Shown here one piece after another: positions 44,878-53,652 of a stretch of DNA of 64,000 nucleotides; position 1 is the stretch's first letter; every line of letters begins with the position of its first letter. Source of the stretch: Endozoicomonas gorgoniicola (GTDB lineage: Bacteria; Pseudomonadota; Gammaproteobacteria; Pseudomonadales; Endozoicomonadaceae); NCBI RefSeq assembly GCF_025562715.2, contig NZ_JAPFCC010000001.1, positions 496,001-560,000 of the forward strand, read 5' to 3'. The translations under genes were made by a program, and so were the position numbers. Under the pieces are notes generated by a model. The model was given only the letters and a program-made list of their open reading frames with translations, made no database searches and had not been told where the DNA came from.

Positions 44878-45727
44878 CACAAGAAGCGTTATTCATAGTG
44901 TCGACGCAGTACCTGCTTCCGATGGGGCAGGGGTGCAGTTGAAGCGGATTATGAGTCAGCCGCCGCACCAGCTGATGGACCCGTTTCTTATGCTGGATGA
45001 GTTAAAAGCGGATCATAAAGAGGCTCTCGGAGGAGGCTTTCCTCCCCATCCCCACAGAGGGATAGAGACGATTTCCTGCATGCTGGTCGGTGGTTTCCGG
45101 CATGAGGATCATATGGGGAATCGTCGCGAGGTAGGAAATGGAGGCATACAGTGGATGAAATCGGGTCGTGGCGTGATTCACTCAGAAATGCCGTTACCTG
45201 AGCAGGATCGTCTGCACGGTTTCCAGGTCTGGTTGAATATGCCCCGCCGGGCAAAGATGGATGATCCGCAATACCTGGATATTGATCGTGAAGCAATCCC
45301 TGAGTGGCCACTGCCTGAAGGCAAGTGTCGTGTACTGGTGGGTTCACTAAAGAACAATGACATTCAGGTGCAGGCACCGGTGGTTCGGCAGGAAACTCAG
45401 GCGCTGATGCTTGATGTTCAGATGGAAGCCGGTGACCGGGTGGTACTGCCTGTTACGCTAAGCAAAGCCATGATTTACGTTTATCAGGGGGTAGTAAATG
45501 TTGCAGGCAGTGATTCGGTTATTTCCGTAGGGCAGTCAACGCTTGCGGTGCTAAGTGAGTCGGGAGATCTTGAACTGACCGCCAGTGAACAGAGTGGATT
45601 TTTGGTGCTGGCAGGAGAGCCGTTGAATGAACCCGTGGTTCAGTCCGGGCCTTTTGTCATGAATACTCGCGAAGAAATTGAGCAGGCGTTTCAGGAGTAC
45701 AGAGCAGGAGAGTTGATTGCCAAATAG
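44870..45727 (+). CDS. Pirin family protein
   Basis: A bicupin of 285 residues. The metal ligands are in PHPHRGIETI near residue 59 and the GRGVIHSEMP block near 100. Some bacterial pirins have quercetin dioxygenase activity; others modulate enzymes. It is convergent with the fourth C58-like gene, and the pair was copied to 37.8 kb. Confidence 0.9.
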   Translation: MNSTRSVIHSVDAVPASDGAGVQLKRIMSQPPHQLMDPFLMLDELKADHKEALGGGFPPHPHRGIETISCMLVGGFRHEDHMGNRREVGNGGIQWMKSGRGVIHSEMPLPEQDRLHGFQVWLNMPRRAKMDDPQYLDIDREAIPEWPLPEGKCRVLVGSLKNNDIQVQAPVVRQETQALMLDVQMEAGDRVVLPVTLSKAMIYVYQGVVNVAGSDSVISVGQSTLAVLSESGDLELTASEQSGFLVLAGEPLNEPVVQSGPFVMNTREEIEQAFQEYRAGELIAK

Positions 45728-45744
45728 TTATGCAAGTTTTCAGA

Positions 45745-46431
45745 TCAGACTGGTGCAAAAGGGAGTACATACCAGCCATGGCTGTAGCCTTTAGGCTTGT
45801 AAAATGTGTTGAAGAAATCTGGAAAAAAACGGATAAAATCCTGACGGTCGCTAAACCATATTTCTCCCAGGTTTGTATCAAACAGATTGGCATCCCCAAC
45901 CTTGCCATAGGCTGTGCCGAGCCAAATACAGATCGTATGCGCATACTGAGCTGACTGAAATAATATGACGGCATAGCAGTTACTCAATCCGGTTAATGAA
46001 TGGGTGATCCGAGCCTCAATATGCGGGTCATATCTTTTGTAATAGGTCTCCCTTTTTTTTCTATAGCCCACTCTTTCCAGCACTTCTTCTTCCGGAAAGG
46101 ATAAAACCGTCCGTTCATGGCTACTGTAAAGAGGCATAAGTCCATGCATTTGAAAAAACAGCTTCAACTCGGGTTCATGAAAGCCCTGTGGGTTAAAAAA
46201 ACAATTTAAACGTGCCATATACCTGGCAAGCTGTTCATTCAGATAGGGCTTTTTTTCAGAATCGATGTAGTTGACCAGACTATCATTTTGCGAGTGATAC
46301 CTTATCCAGCTGGCACACAGTGCTGTACAAAGCCCATTCGTTGAACCACCCAGTGAGGCAAATTCGCGATGTGAGAACTTCCATACACGGTGACCATTAT
46401 AGTGTTTGATCAGCTCTTCTAATTTCATCAC
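45745..46431 (-). CDS. YopT/AvrPphB-like (C58-type) cysteine protease candidate, copy 4
   Basis: The 228-residue paralogue of the array genes, clearly more diverged. The triad is kept: GLCTALCASW, AHTICIW and LFDTNLGE. It lacks the short C-terminal extension of the others (ending at PFAPV). Its position just after pirin suggests it is the ancestral locus from which the array at 37.9 kb was copied. No signal peptide, so delivery to a host cell would need a dedicated secretion system. Confidence 0.7.
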   Translation of the reverse strand: MMKLEELIKHYNGHRVWKFSHREFASLGGSTNGLCTALCASWIRYHSQNDSLVNYIDSEKKPYLNEQLARYMARLNCFFNPQGFHEPELKLFFQMHGLMPLYSSHERTVLSFPEEEVLERVGYRKKRETYYKRYDPHIEARITHSLTGLSNCYAVILFQSAQYAHTICIWLGTAYGKVGDANLFDTNLGEIWFSDRQDFIRFFPDFFNTFYKPKGYSHGWYVLPFAPV

Positions 46432-46495
46432 ATATACTACTTCGGACGCATGTTATCCTGATGCCAGCATAGCAAAGCGGTCTTGCTGAAATAAT

Positions 46496-47185
46496 TTATT
46501 CGTCCACCAGTTTGGTAAACGCCGAAATGGCATCGGGATCACCTTTTTTAATTTTATTGGCAATAATATGGTGAAAGAAATAGCGGAAGTTTTCATGATC
46601 CTGAGCAGGATACAGGCACTCATCACCTGCCAGAATAGGGGTTGTATCAACTTCTTCTTCGTTGGCTACCATCGCCAGTATCCGGCCATCATTAAACAGT
46701 CGCCAGCTGGTGACATGAACCAGAACAACTGTCTTGAAACTGTCTTCTGATAAAATCGCGTGGGTACCAATGTTGTCGTTTATTTCCTGAAGGGCGAGTT
46801 CCGGGTCTTCGCTGTCGATGTGATAAAAGCTGGCAGCACTTTCCAGTTCCGCTACCTTGTGTTCAGGCGGCTCGAAATAGGCAAGCTCGTGAAAACTGTC
46901 GTAATAGCCTTCCCAGTGGCCATTCAGCGGGTCGTTCAGTTCTCTGGCAGGCACCAGCCGGTTCAGCCAGGGAACCATGGCATCAACATTGCCGTCTTTG
47001 CTGAGCGCCCAGCATAAAATTTTCATACTGAACAATTTGCCGGGGTTGGCATCGTTGCTGTACAGCATTTCCATGCCGTCCATTTCCGGTGCCAGTCGTA
47101 TTATTTTGCTGGATTCGTTTTCATCAAGTGGCTTGCGGGTAAAAAGATCAATGACATTGGTATTCTCTACTGGCTTGTTATCCAT
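46496..47185 (-). CDS. Conserved uncharacterised protein
   Basis: From the ATG at 47185 the protein has 229 residues and starts with a stretch (ENTNVIDLFTRKPL) of a kind I associate with an uncharacterised marine gammaproteobacterial family. It is soluble and acidic, without signal or membrane segments and with no catalytic motif seen. A ggag site lies 11 bases before that ATG; the frame runs to 47257. It is followed by the C58-like gene and preceded by the lipoprotein gene on the same strand. Confidence 0.7.
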   Translation of the reverse strand: MDNKPVENTNVIDLFTRKPLDENESSKIIRLAPEMDGMEMLYSNDANPGKLFSMKILCWALSKDGNVDAMVPWLNRLVPARELNDPLNGHWEGYYDSFHELAYFEPPEHKVAELESAASFYHIDSEDPELALQEINDNIGTHAILSEDSFKTVVLVHVTSWRLFNDGRILAMVANEEEVDTTPILAGDECLYPAQDHENFRYFFHHIIANKIKKGDPDAISAFTKLVDE

Positions 47186-47266
47186 AAATGCCCTGTCTCC
47201 TGAAACCTGCCTGGCGAAAAAGGTAAGCTGCTCACAGGAAAGAGTATCGGCATACAACAGGGTAAG

Positions 47267-48316
47267 TTAACGCGCGGTCGGCATGAGGTTGCACTCACCC
47301 AGTACAGACTGCCAGGCCGAGGTATGGCGCTTTACTGACTGGTCAAGTCGGTACCAGATGCCTACCGGAGACTGGTCAGAAGTGATCTGTTGCAGATAAG
47401 CTCGCATAGGCTCAGAGGGCGGAGGCGGTAGTTGCTGAAGCAGCTGCTTCATGGCAGATCGCCACGCACTGCCTTCCCGGTCGATACGGCTCAGATAAGC
47501 TTGTACCTGGCTGGCGTAGAGCAGGTGGAATACATTCCGCAAACGTTCTGCGGTGGGCATCAGGCGACCATTGGGACACAGGGGGCGTTGTTTAAGGCGG
47601 GTTTCCAGTAGATAAGCCACTGCACTCAGCGTGTCAGTCAGTTGTATGACCGACCGAATCAGCTGCCCACTGTAGTGTGAGGCAACCAGCTGTTGCAGGT
47701 GTTGTTCCAATTCAGCTTTTTTGTAAGGCGCTGAAAGGGTCTGGTCAGGCAGATAGTGGTTCAGGTACAGCAGAGTGTTCAGCGTTCCGGCCTGACCGGT
47801 TTGTTCATCCGGCAATGATTCAGGGCTAAGAGTCAGCTGCTTTGCCAGTTCTACATGACCAAACAGGGCGTTCCAGCGAATGGCCGGGAGCTGCTCCTGT
47901 TTACGCAGTGTGATGCTTTGCAGTTCCGGCAGAATCGTTGAATCAGGTTCAGCTTCCTGCAGGTATTGAATACAGGCAGTCAGTTCGTTGAGTAGCTCTT
48001 TTTCATAATTCAGGCGCTGGGATGGCAGCATCTGTCGGCCCAGGCTGCTGTTGCGGTAAGCCACCACCTTGCTCAGTCTAGGGCATTCAAGTAAATCCAG
48101 GGCAGCCAGAACCTTCATACGAATATCGGGAATGTCGTAAATGCGTTCTTTCAGGGGGGGCAGCGCCGGGTCATGAGCCGTTTTGTGAGGGGCGGGGTCT
48201 ATTTCGGTGACACGGCTGATTCGTTTCAGGTAGTCATCCAGTAAATCATCCATTGGATTGCCAGGCTGGCAGCCTGAAAGAAGAAGCAGTAACAGCGGTA
48301 GCAGGAAGCGGATCAT
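47267..48316 (-). CDS. DUF3080-like lipoprotein
   Basis: The 349-residue protein starts with a lipoprotein signal (LLPLLLLLLSGC, Cys at residue 16) followed by DDLLDDYLKRISRV, which matches DUF3080 proteins of gammaproteobacteria. The mature part is helical and rich in Leu/Gln, with no enzymatic motif. It would be anchored in the outer or inner membrane facing the periplasm. Divergent from pdxB. Confidence 0.82.
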   Translation of the reverse strand: MIRFLLPLLLLLLSGCQPGNPMDDLLDDYLKRISRVTEIDPAPHKTAHDPALPPLKERIYDIPDIRMKVLAALDLLECPRLSKVVAYRNSSLGRQMLPSQRLNYEKELLNELTACIQYLQEAEPDSTILPELQSITLRKQEQLPAIRWNALFGHVELAKQLTLSPESLPDEQTGQAGTLNTLLYLNHYLPDQTLSAPYKKAELEQHLQQLVASHYSGQLIRSVIQLTDTLSAVAYLLETRLKQRPLCPNGRLMPTAERLRNVFHLLYASQVQAYLSRIDREGSAWRSAMKQLLQQLPPPPSEPMRAYLQQITSDQSPVGIWYRLDQSVKRHTSAWQSVLGECNLMPTAR

Positions 48317-48477
48317 GTTCAGAAATTCGACCAGAGGATGAATTTATCCTACAACATGTTCTCAATATCCACTATTAGCTTGTGGCTGTTTTATAGTCAT
48401 CGCTTCTGGGTAGTGGCTTTCCAGATAATAAATAGGACGTTAGTATCGCTTTCTTTACTGAGGGTGATCCTGCTGTT

Positions 48478-49650
48478 ATGAAATCTGATGTTGTAAAACC
48501 GGCTGCCTTAAAAATCGTGGCCGACGAAAACATTCCACTGGTACGGGAATGCTTTGCAGAGCTGGGTAATGTGGTGACTTTACCGGGGCGCAGTCTTTCT
48601 GCAGATGATCTGGTCGATGCAGATGTGCTGGTGGTTCGTTCTGTCACCCGGGTGAATAAAGAACTGGTACAGAACAGTTCCCTGAAATTTGTCGGAACCT
48701 GTACGGCAGGCTTTGACCATGTTGATCGGCCAGCCCTGAAAGCGCAGGGCATTGAGTTTTCCAGTGCGCCTGGCTGCAATGCCCGTTCGGTCGTGGAGTA
48801 TGTGTTGTGCGCACTGGATATACTGGCGGAGCGGGACGGTTACTGCATAACCAATCGTACGGTTGGCATTGTTGGCAAGGGGCAGGTGGGAGGTCGTCTC
48901 TACCGGGCTTTGCAGGCGCTGGGCGTAACGGTTATGGCAAACGACCCTCTGCTGGAACCTGAAACAGGGGTTGAGCTGGTGGAGCTGGATGAATTGCTTG
49001 AACGTTGCGATGTCATTGCCCTGCATACACCGCTGACCACCTCGGGCGATTACCCGACTTACCATTTGATGGGTGAGCAACAGTTGCTGGCTATGAAGCA
49101 CGGCAGTGTATTGATTAATGCCGGGCGGGGGGCTGTGGTAGACAACCAGGCATTGCTGAATGTTCTGAAGACCCGGGATGATCTCAGCGTGGTGCTGGAT
49201 GTCTGGGAACATGAGCCGGAAGTTGATCCTGAGTTACTGGAGCTGGTGGATATCGCCACGCCCCATATTGCTGGTTATAGTCTGGATGGCAAAATCACAG
49301 GAACCGTTATGGTCTACCAGGCGCTGTGTCGTTTTCTGGGTTTGCCTGCCCGAACCTCACAGCAGGACCTTACGCCGTTGCCGTCGCTTATGAAACTGGA
49401 ATTTACCAATACCGTCGATGCTAACCAGGCCACCTCGGTCGCTATGCGTGCCACCTATGACATTCGCCGTGATGATGCCCTGATGCGTCGTCTGCTGAAA
49501 ATGGAGCCGGAAGCGCGCAGTCTGGCTTTTGACTTTATGCGTAAAAATTATTCAGAGCGTCGGGAGTTCAGCACCTTGAATATTGATGCCAGCCATGCCA
49601 GTCAGGCGGTACAGCAACGTTTGCAGGCAATGGGTTTTTATCGAAACTAG
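48478..49650 (+). CDS. pdxB: Erythronate-4-phosphate dehydrogenase
   Basis: Oxidises 4-phosphoerythronate in the DXP-dependent pathway to pyridoxal phosphate. The 390-residue protein has the D-2-hydroxyacid dehydrogenase marks: VADENIPL at the start, GCNARSVVEYV, the NAD loop GIVGKGQVGGRL, HTPLT, and the catalytic Arg/Glu/His regions (NAGRGAVVD, PHIAGYS). A C-terminal PdxB dimerisation domain is present. The tnpB element begins within a few bases of its stop. Confidence 0.94.
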   Translation: MKSDVVKPAALKIVADENIPLVRECFAELGNVVTLPGRSLSADDLVDADVLVVRSVTRVNKELVQNSSLKFVGTCTAGFDHVDRPALKAQGIEFSSAPGCNARSVVEYVLCALDILAERDGYCITNRTVGIVGKGQVGGRLYRALQALGVTVMANDPLLEPETGVELVELDELLERCDVIALHTPLTTSGDYPTYHLMGEQQLLAMKHGSVLINAGRGAVVDNQALLNVLKTRDDLSVVLDVWEHEPEVDPELLELVDIATPHIAGYSLDGKITGTVMVYQALCRFLGLPARTSQQDLTPLPSLMKLEFTNTVDANQATSVAMRATYDIRRDDALMRRLLKMEPEARSLAFDFMRKNYSERREFSTLNIDASHASQAVQQRLQAMGFYRN

Positions 49651-50968
49651 CGGAAAACCCCGTACTTTTAGTGCGGGGATGGATAGCGAGCAGTCTGGAA
49701 GACTGCTTATAGAAGATACTTGAAGATTTTACATTTTTTGATATAAACTTGTAAGCATGAATAAACGAGCTTTCAAATACAGATTTTACCCAACGCCTGA
49801 GCAGGAAACCTTGCTTGCTCAGACGTTTGGCTGTATTCGGTTCGTTTACAACCATATCCTTCGCTGGCGTACTGATGAGTACTACAACAATGGTTGTAGT
49901 ATTAATTACAATGCCGCCTCGAAGCAGCTTACAGAGCTGAAAAAGAACCCTGAGTACCAGTGGTTGAAAGATGTTTCTTCTGTACCTGTTCAGCAAGCAC
50001 TACGACACCAGCAAACCGCCTTCAAAAACTTCTGGGAAGGTCGGGCGAAATACCCCACTTTCAAAAAGAGACACGCAAAGCAGAGTGCTACTTTTGCCGC
50101 TTCTGCTTTCAAGTACAAAGAAGGTCAGCTATTCATAGCTAAAAGCAAAGAGCCTTTGAATATCCGCTGGAGCAGAGAGCTATCGTCAGAGCCTACCAGC
50201 ATAACCATCAGCAAAGACAGAGCTGGACGCTACTTTGTATCCATGCTGTGCGAGTTTGAAGCTAAACCAATGCCTATTTCTAACAAGACAGTGGGCATTG
50301 ATTTAGGCTTAAATGATCTGTTCGTCACTTCAGACGGCCAAAAATCCGGTAATCCAAGACACACCAAGCGCTACGAGCAAAAGCTCGCCTACCTTCAGCG
50401 TAAGCTGGTGAAAAAGCAGAAAAGCAGTAACAACCGAGCTAAAGCAAAGCTCAAGGTTGCCCGCCTTCATGCGAAAATAGCTGATTGCCGGATGGATGCT
50501 ACTCATAAAGCATCCCGCAAACTAATTAACGAGAACCAAGTTGTTTGTGTAGAGTCCCTGAATGTGAAAGGCATGATCAAAAATCCAAAACTGGCAAAGC
50601 ATATAGCTGATGCAAACTGGGGTGAATTTGTACGGCAGTTGCAGTACAAAGCCGAGTGGGCAGAAAGGATTGTTGTTCAGATAGACCGATTCTTTCCCAG
50701 CTCCAGGCGTTGCTCCAGTTGCGGATTCATCCATGAAAGTTTGCCGTTGTCTATCCGTGAATGGAAATGCCCGAAGTGCAATACCCTTCACGACAGGGAT
50801 ATTAATGCGGCAATCAATATCAAAACCGCCGGGCTGGCGGGGTTGGCCTGTGGAGCGACTGGAACGGGGGTTGCAGCCTAGCTGCAATCTAGAGAAGGCG
50901 TGTCGAAGCAGGAAGTCTGTTTGGTGACGAACAGGAATCCCCGTCCTTCAGGGCGGGGAGGATGTCAA
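49651..50968 (+). mobile_element. IS200/IS605-family element with tnpB only (IS1341-like)
   Basis: Left-end hairpin ccccgtac/gtgcgggg (49658-49678) and right-end hairpin ccccgtcc/gggcgggg (50939-50958) flank one gene. The right end finishes at tcaa (50968), a typical cleavage site for this family. There is no tnpA (Y1 transposase), so movement would need one in trans. The exact left end, somewhere in 49651-49657, is uncertain. The insertion is between pdxB and the hydroxylase gene. Confidence 0.85.
49757..50881 (+). CDS. tnpB: TnpB RNA-guided endonuclease (IS605 OrfB)
   Basis: The 374-residue protein has the TnpB start (MNKRAFKYRFYPTPEQE) and all three RuvC acidic residues in context: GIDLGLND, VCVESLNVKG and HDRDINAAINI. 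The zinc finger CSSCG...CPKCN lies between the last two. TnpB proteins cut DNA guided by an RNA from the element's right end and help the element persist. All key residues are present, so it may be active. Confidence 0.92.
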   Translation: MNKRAFKYRFYPTPEQETLLAQTFGCIRFVYNHILRWRTDEYYNNGCSINYNAASKQLTELKKNPEYQWLKDVSSVPVQQALRHQQTAFKNFWEGRAKYPTFKKRHAKQSATFAASAFKYKEGQLFIAKSKEPLNIRWSRELSSEPTSITISKDRAGRYFVSMLCEFEAKPMPISNKTVGIDLGLNDLFVTSDGQKSGNPRHTKRYEQKLAYLQRKLVKKQKSSNNRAKAKLKVARLHAKIADCRMDATHKASRKLINENQVVCVESLNVKGMIKNPKLAKHIADANWGEFVRQLQYKAEWAERIVVQIDRFFPSSRRCSSCGFIHESLPLSIREWKCPKCNTLHDRDINAAINIKTAGLAGLACGATGTGVAA

Positions 50969-50988
50969 TTGATGAAAACGGGTGCTGA
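50800..50988 (+). ncRNA. Candidate omega RNA (reRNA) of TnpB
   Basis: In studied IS200/605 elements the guide RNA scaffold overlaps the 3' part of tnpB and the right end, and the guide is the flanking DNA just after the end. Here the scaffold would end at the hairpin 50939-50958 and tcaa 50968, with the guide starting ttgatgaaaacgggtgc at 50969. The 5' boundary is a guess. Confidence 0.5.
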
Positions 50989-51039
50989 ACATTATATTTT
51001 CATAGACAATACAGAAAATAAAAATAATGGGTCAATGTC

Positions 51040-52287
51040 GTGGACTATATCGTTTTTGCTATCCCGGTTTTCATACTGCTGATTGCCATTGAGATCATCG
51101 TCACAATCGTCAGAAAAAAAGATTATTACCGGTTCAGTGACGCGATTAACAGTCTGAGTGCCGGAATGATCAGTATCACATCCGGCATTCTGACCAAAAT
51201 CGTCAGTGTGACGATTTATGCAGGACTGTTCAGCGTGTTTGCCCTGTGGGATATGAGTGTTGAATCCCTGTGGGTCTGGGTGTTTGGATTTCTTTTTTAT
51301 GACCTCTGTTATTACTGGACTCATCGCATGGGGCATGAAATTAATGTCCTCTGGGCAGCCCATGCGGTGCATCATCAGAGCGAAGAGTACAACCTGACGA
51401 CAGCCCTCCGACAAACCAGCAGCGGCTTTATTTTTGGCTGGTTGTTTTATGTGCCGATGGCGGTGGTGGGTATTCCGCCGGTGGTCTTTTTTACGGTGGG
51501 TCTTATTAATCTGTTGTACCAGTTCTGGGTTCATACCCGTCATGTGCCAAAACTGGGCTGGTTTGAATGGTTCTTTGTTACGCCCTCCAACCACCGGGTT
51601 CATCACGGCAAAAACCGACGTTATCTGGATAAAAATTATGGTGGGGTTTTTATTCTCTGGGACCGTCTCTTCGGTACCTTTGAGGAAGAGGATGAACAGT
51701 ATGAACCCATTCGTTACGGCACTCTGAAACCATTACGCAGCTGGAATCCTCTATGGGCAAACTTGCAGCTGTACGTCGAACTGTGGCAAGATTGCAGGGC
51801 AACCAGAAGCTGGAAGGATAAGCTGACCCTGTGGTTTCGCAAAACCGGCTATCGTCCGTCCGATGTGGCAACCCCCATGAAAATGCCGGACATCCATGCC
51901 TATGAGAATTACAAACCCGCTGTCGCCCACTCCCTTATGTTTTATGCTGCCTTCCATTTTGCCCTGATGATCGTTGCAACTCTGGCACTGATGAGCAGTT
52001 ATCACTTGATGCCCATGTGGTTTAATACGCTCTGGGTGGTTGTGTTTGCTGTGCAATTACTGGTTATTGGCTGGCTGCTGGAAAAAAGCAAAAAGCTGGT
52101 TATTCTGGAAGCGGGACGTTTTGCTGCCGTTGCAGCAGCTTTGGGCGTTACGCACTTGCAACTCGATGTGTCGGCCAGTTTGTGGTGGCTGCTGTGCGTA
52201 CTGGTTGTAATTTCATTACTGGTACTGAGCAGGATTCAATATAGCGAAAGTGCTCAGGTTCATTTACAGAAACCCCGGGAAGTATAA
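51040..52287 (+). CDS. Membrane fatty-acid hydroxylase/sterol desaturase family protein
   Basis: The 415-residue membrane protein has the three histidine boxes of di-iron hydroxylases: HRMGHE, HAVHHQSEEYN and NHRVHHGKN, within a multi-helix fold. Extra helices follow at the C-terminus. Layout and boxes resemble alkylglycerol monooxygenase-like members, so an ether-lipid or fatty-acid substrate is plausible but unproven. The start is GTG 51040. Its stop overlaps the start of the ACT-domain gene, so they are translationally coupled. A piece of this gene is reused in the zinc-finger array scars. Confidence 0.85.
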   Translation: MDYIVFAIPVFILLIAIEIIVTIVRKKDYYRFSDAINSLSAGMISITSGILTKIVSVTIYAGLFSVFALWDMSVESLWVWVFGFLFYDLCYYWTHRMGHEINVLWAAHAVHHQSEEYNLTTALRQTSSGFIFGWLFYVPMAVVGIPPVVFFTVGLINLLYQFWVHTRHVPKLGWFEWFFVTPSNHRVHHGKNRRYLDKNYGGVFILWDRLFGTFEEEDEQYEPIRYGTLKPLRSWNPLWANLQLYVELWQDCRATRSWKDKLTLWFRKTGYRPSDVATPMKMPDIHAYENYKPAVAHSLMFYAAFHFALMIVATLALMSSYHLMPMWFNTLWVVVFAVQLLVIGWLLEKSKKLVILEAGRFAAVAAALGVTHLQLDVSASLWWLLCVLVVISLLVLSRIQYSESAQVHLQKPREV

Positions 52288-52676
52288 TGTCAACGCCATT
52301 GAAGTTGTCGGTTTTACGGCAAACGTTTTCGGTTCATCGCTTTGCTATTGACAACCCTGTTCCCCCAGAAGTGCTGAACAGTGAGATCTATTCAGTGATG
52401 CGAACAGATGATGAACTGTCGATAGTCTGTGAGTCTTCTCTCTCTTTGAATTCAGATCAGGCGGAGACGGACTGGTCGGCATTGAAGGTGACTGGCCCTC
52501 TGGATTTTTCACTGACTGGCATTCTGGCAGGATTGGCCACTGCACTGGCTGAAGCGGATGTCAGCCTGTTTGCCCTTTCTACGTACGACACGGATTATGT
52601 GTTAGTGAAGTCAAAGCAGTTGAGTCAGGCTTGCATGGCTCTCAATAGTGCAGGCTATATACTGGAAAACGGGTAA
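52287..52676 (+). CDS. ACT-domain protein
   Basis: A 129-residue protein of two small ACT-like halves, ending with ILAGLATALAEADVSLFALSTYDTDYVLV, the usual closing block of CASTOR/ACT-type regulators that bind amino acids. Its start overlaps the stop of the upstream hydroxylase gene by one base. The last part is the left border of both zinc-finger arrays: its 3' fragments recur at 53631, 54552, 55511, 57591 and 58852. Confidence 0.82.
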   Translation: MSTPLKLSVLRQTFSVHRFAIDNPVPPEVLNSEIYSVMRTDDELSIVCESSLSLNSDQAETDWSALKVTGPLDFSLTGILAGLATALAEADVSLFALSTYDTDYVLVKSKQLSQACMALNSAGYILENG

Positions 52677-52683
52677 GCATGGA

Positions 52684-53478
52684 TCAATCGGGAATGTCAC
52701 TAAATGCCTCGTCAGTTTCACAAAGATAAAGATCATCTAGTTCAGAGTCTGCTATCTCTTCAAATATATTCCCGGAATCAGGGCCTGGAACGTTTGGAGC
52801 AATCTCTGTGGTCACTAGCCCTGATCTCTGTGTTGCCGTTGTTATAGTGGCTGAAGCACTCTCTTTAGTGACCATATAGGCACTTCCTTTCCGTGATGTG
52901 ACGGTGCTTATAGATAAAGTACTACCTGAAGTTACCGTGGTTTGGGTTGTTACGCTGACAATTCCCACTGGTTCCAGATGTGTATGCGCAGTAACAAACT
53001 GGCTTGTTGATGCATCAAACTGGCTTGTTGATGGATCAGAGTGGTTTGACACCATGTGCCTGCTGAGATTGGACTCTAGGTTAAAACGACAACCACATAC
53101 TTCACACTTAAGGGGGCCGTTTGTTGCATGAATTCTTTCATGCCTCCTAAGATGGGCTAATTGAGTAAAAGCAGCATCGCAATTTTCACACTTATAAGGT
53201 CGTTCACCGGTATGGCTCCGCATGTGTTGAGTCAAGGCTCCATTGTTTCTAAAAGCCTTGTTGCATTCTGTGCATGTATAAGGTCGATCATTGGTATGGG
53301 TTCGCATATGTCGGGTGAGAGCATCAGCACGAGCAAAAGGCTTTTCGCATACTCCGCAAACAAACTCCTTCTCACCCGTGTGGATTCGTATATGTCTTTT
53401 GAAAGCGGACGGGTCTGTGCAGACATGCCCACACGTATCACAGACGTAAGTTTTCGGCGCTTTCGGCGTTTTCGGCAT
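52684..53478 (-). CDS. Five-finger C2H2 (Kruppel-type) zinc-finger protein, copy 1
   Basis: A protein with eukaryotic transcription-factor architecture. After a short basic start (MPKTPKAPKT) come five C2H2 fingers with linkers close to the animal TGEKP type (HTGEKE, HTNDRP, HTGERP, HATNGP). Helix residues (-1 to 6) are DPSAFKR, RADALTR, NNGALTQ, QLAHLRR and LESNLSR. A Ser/Thr/Val-rich stretch of about 80 residues follows, unique here in repeating DASTSQF, and then an acidic tail (IFEEIADSELDDLYL). I start at 53478, where copies 2, 4, 5 and 6 have aggag 8 bases upstream; the frame runs to 53571. No signal peptide. A host-nucleus effector is the leading idea; unproven. Confidence 0.85.
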   Translation of the reverse strand: MPKTPKAPKTYVCDTCGHVCTDPSAFKRHIRIHTGEKEFVCGVCEKPFARADALTRHMRTHTNDRPYTCTECNKAFRNNGALTQHMRSHTGERPYKCENCDAAFTQLAHLRRHERIHATNGPLKCEVCGCRFNLESNLSRHMVSNHSDPSTSQFDASTSQFVTAHTHLEPVGIVSVTTQTTVTSGSTLSISTVTSRKGSAYMVTKESASATITTATQRSGLVTTEIAPNVPGPDSGNIFEEIADSELDDLYLCETDEAFSDIPD

Positions 53479-53652
53479 GCCTGAAACCCCTGTGTAAGGG
53501 ACAAGAATCAGAGTTAACCCTTCTACTCCATGCTTCATAATAGACGCAAATGGTAGACTGGACTGTGGCAAGTCTCTTCCAATATGAAATGGTTGTGTTT
53601 GCTGTGCAATTACTGGTTATTGGCTGGTTGCTGGAAAACGGGTAAGCATGGA

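Noticed and set aside
53479..53571. Longer start (MPQSS...) for zinc-finger copy 1 and similar extensions of the others
   Set aside because: The extension is duplicated non-coding-looking leader and has no ribosome site; the ATG just before the fingers has aggag 8 bases upstream in four copies. An extended form cannot be fully excluded.
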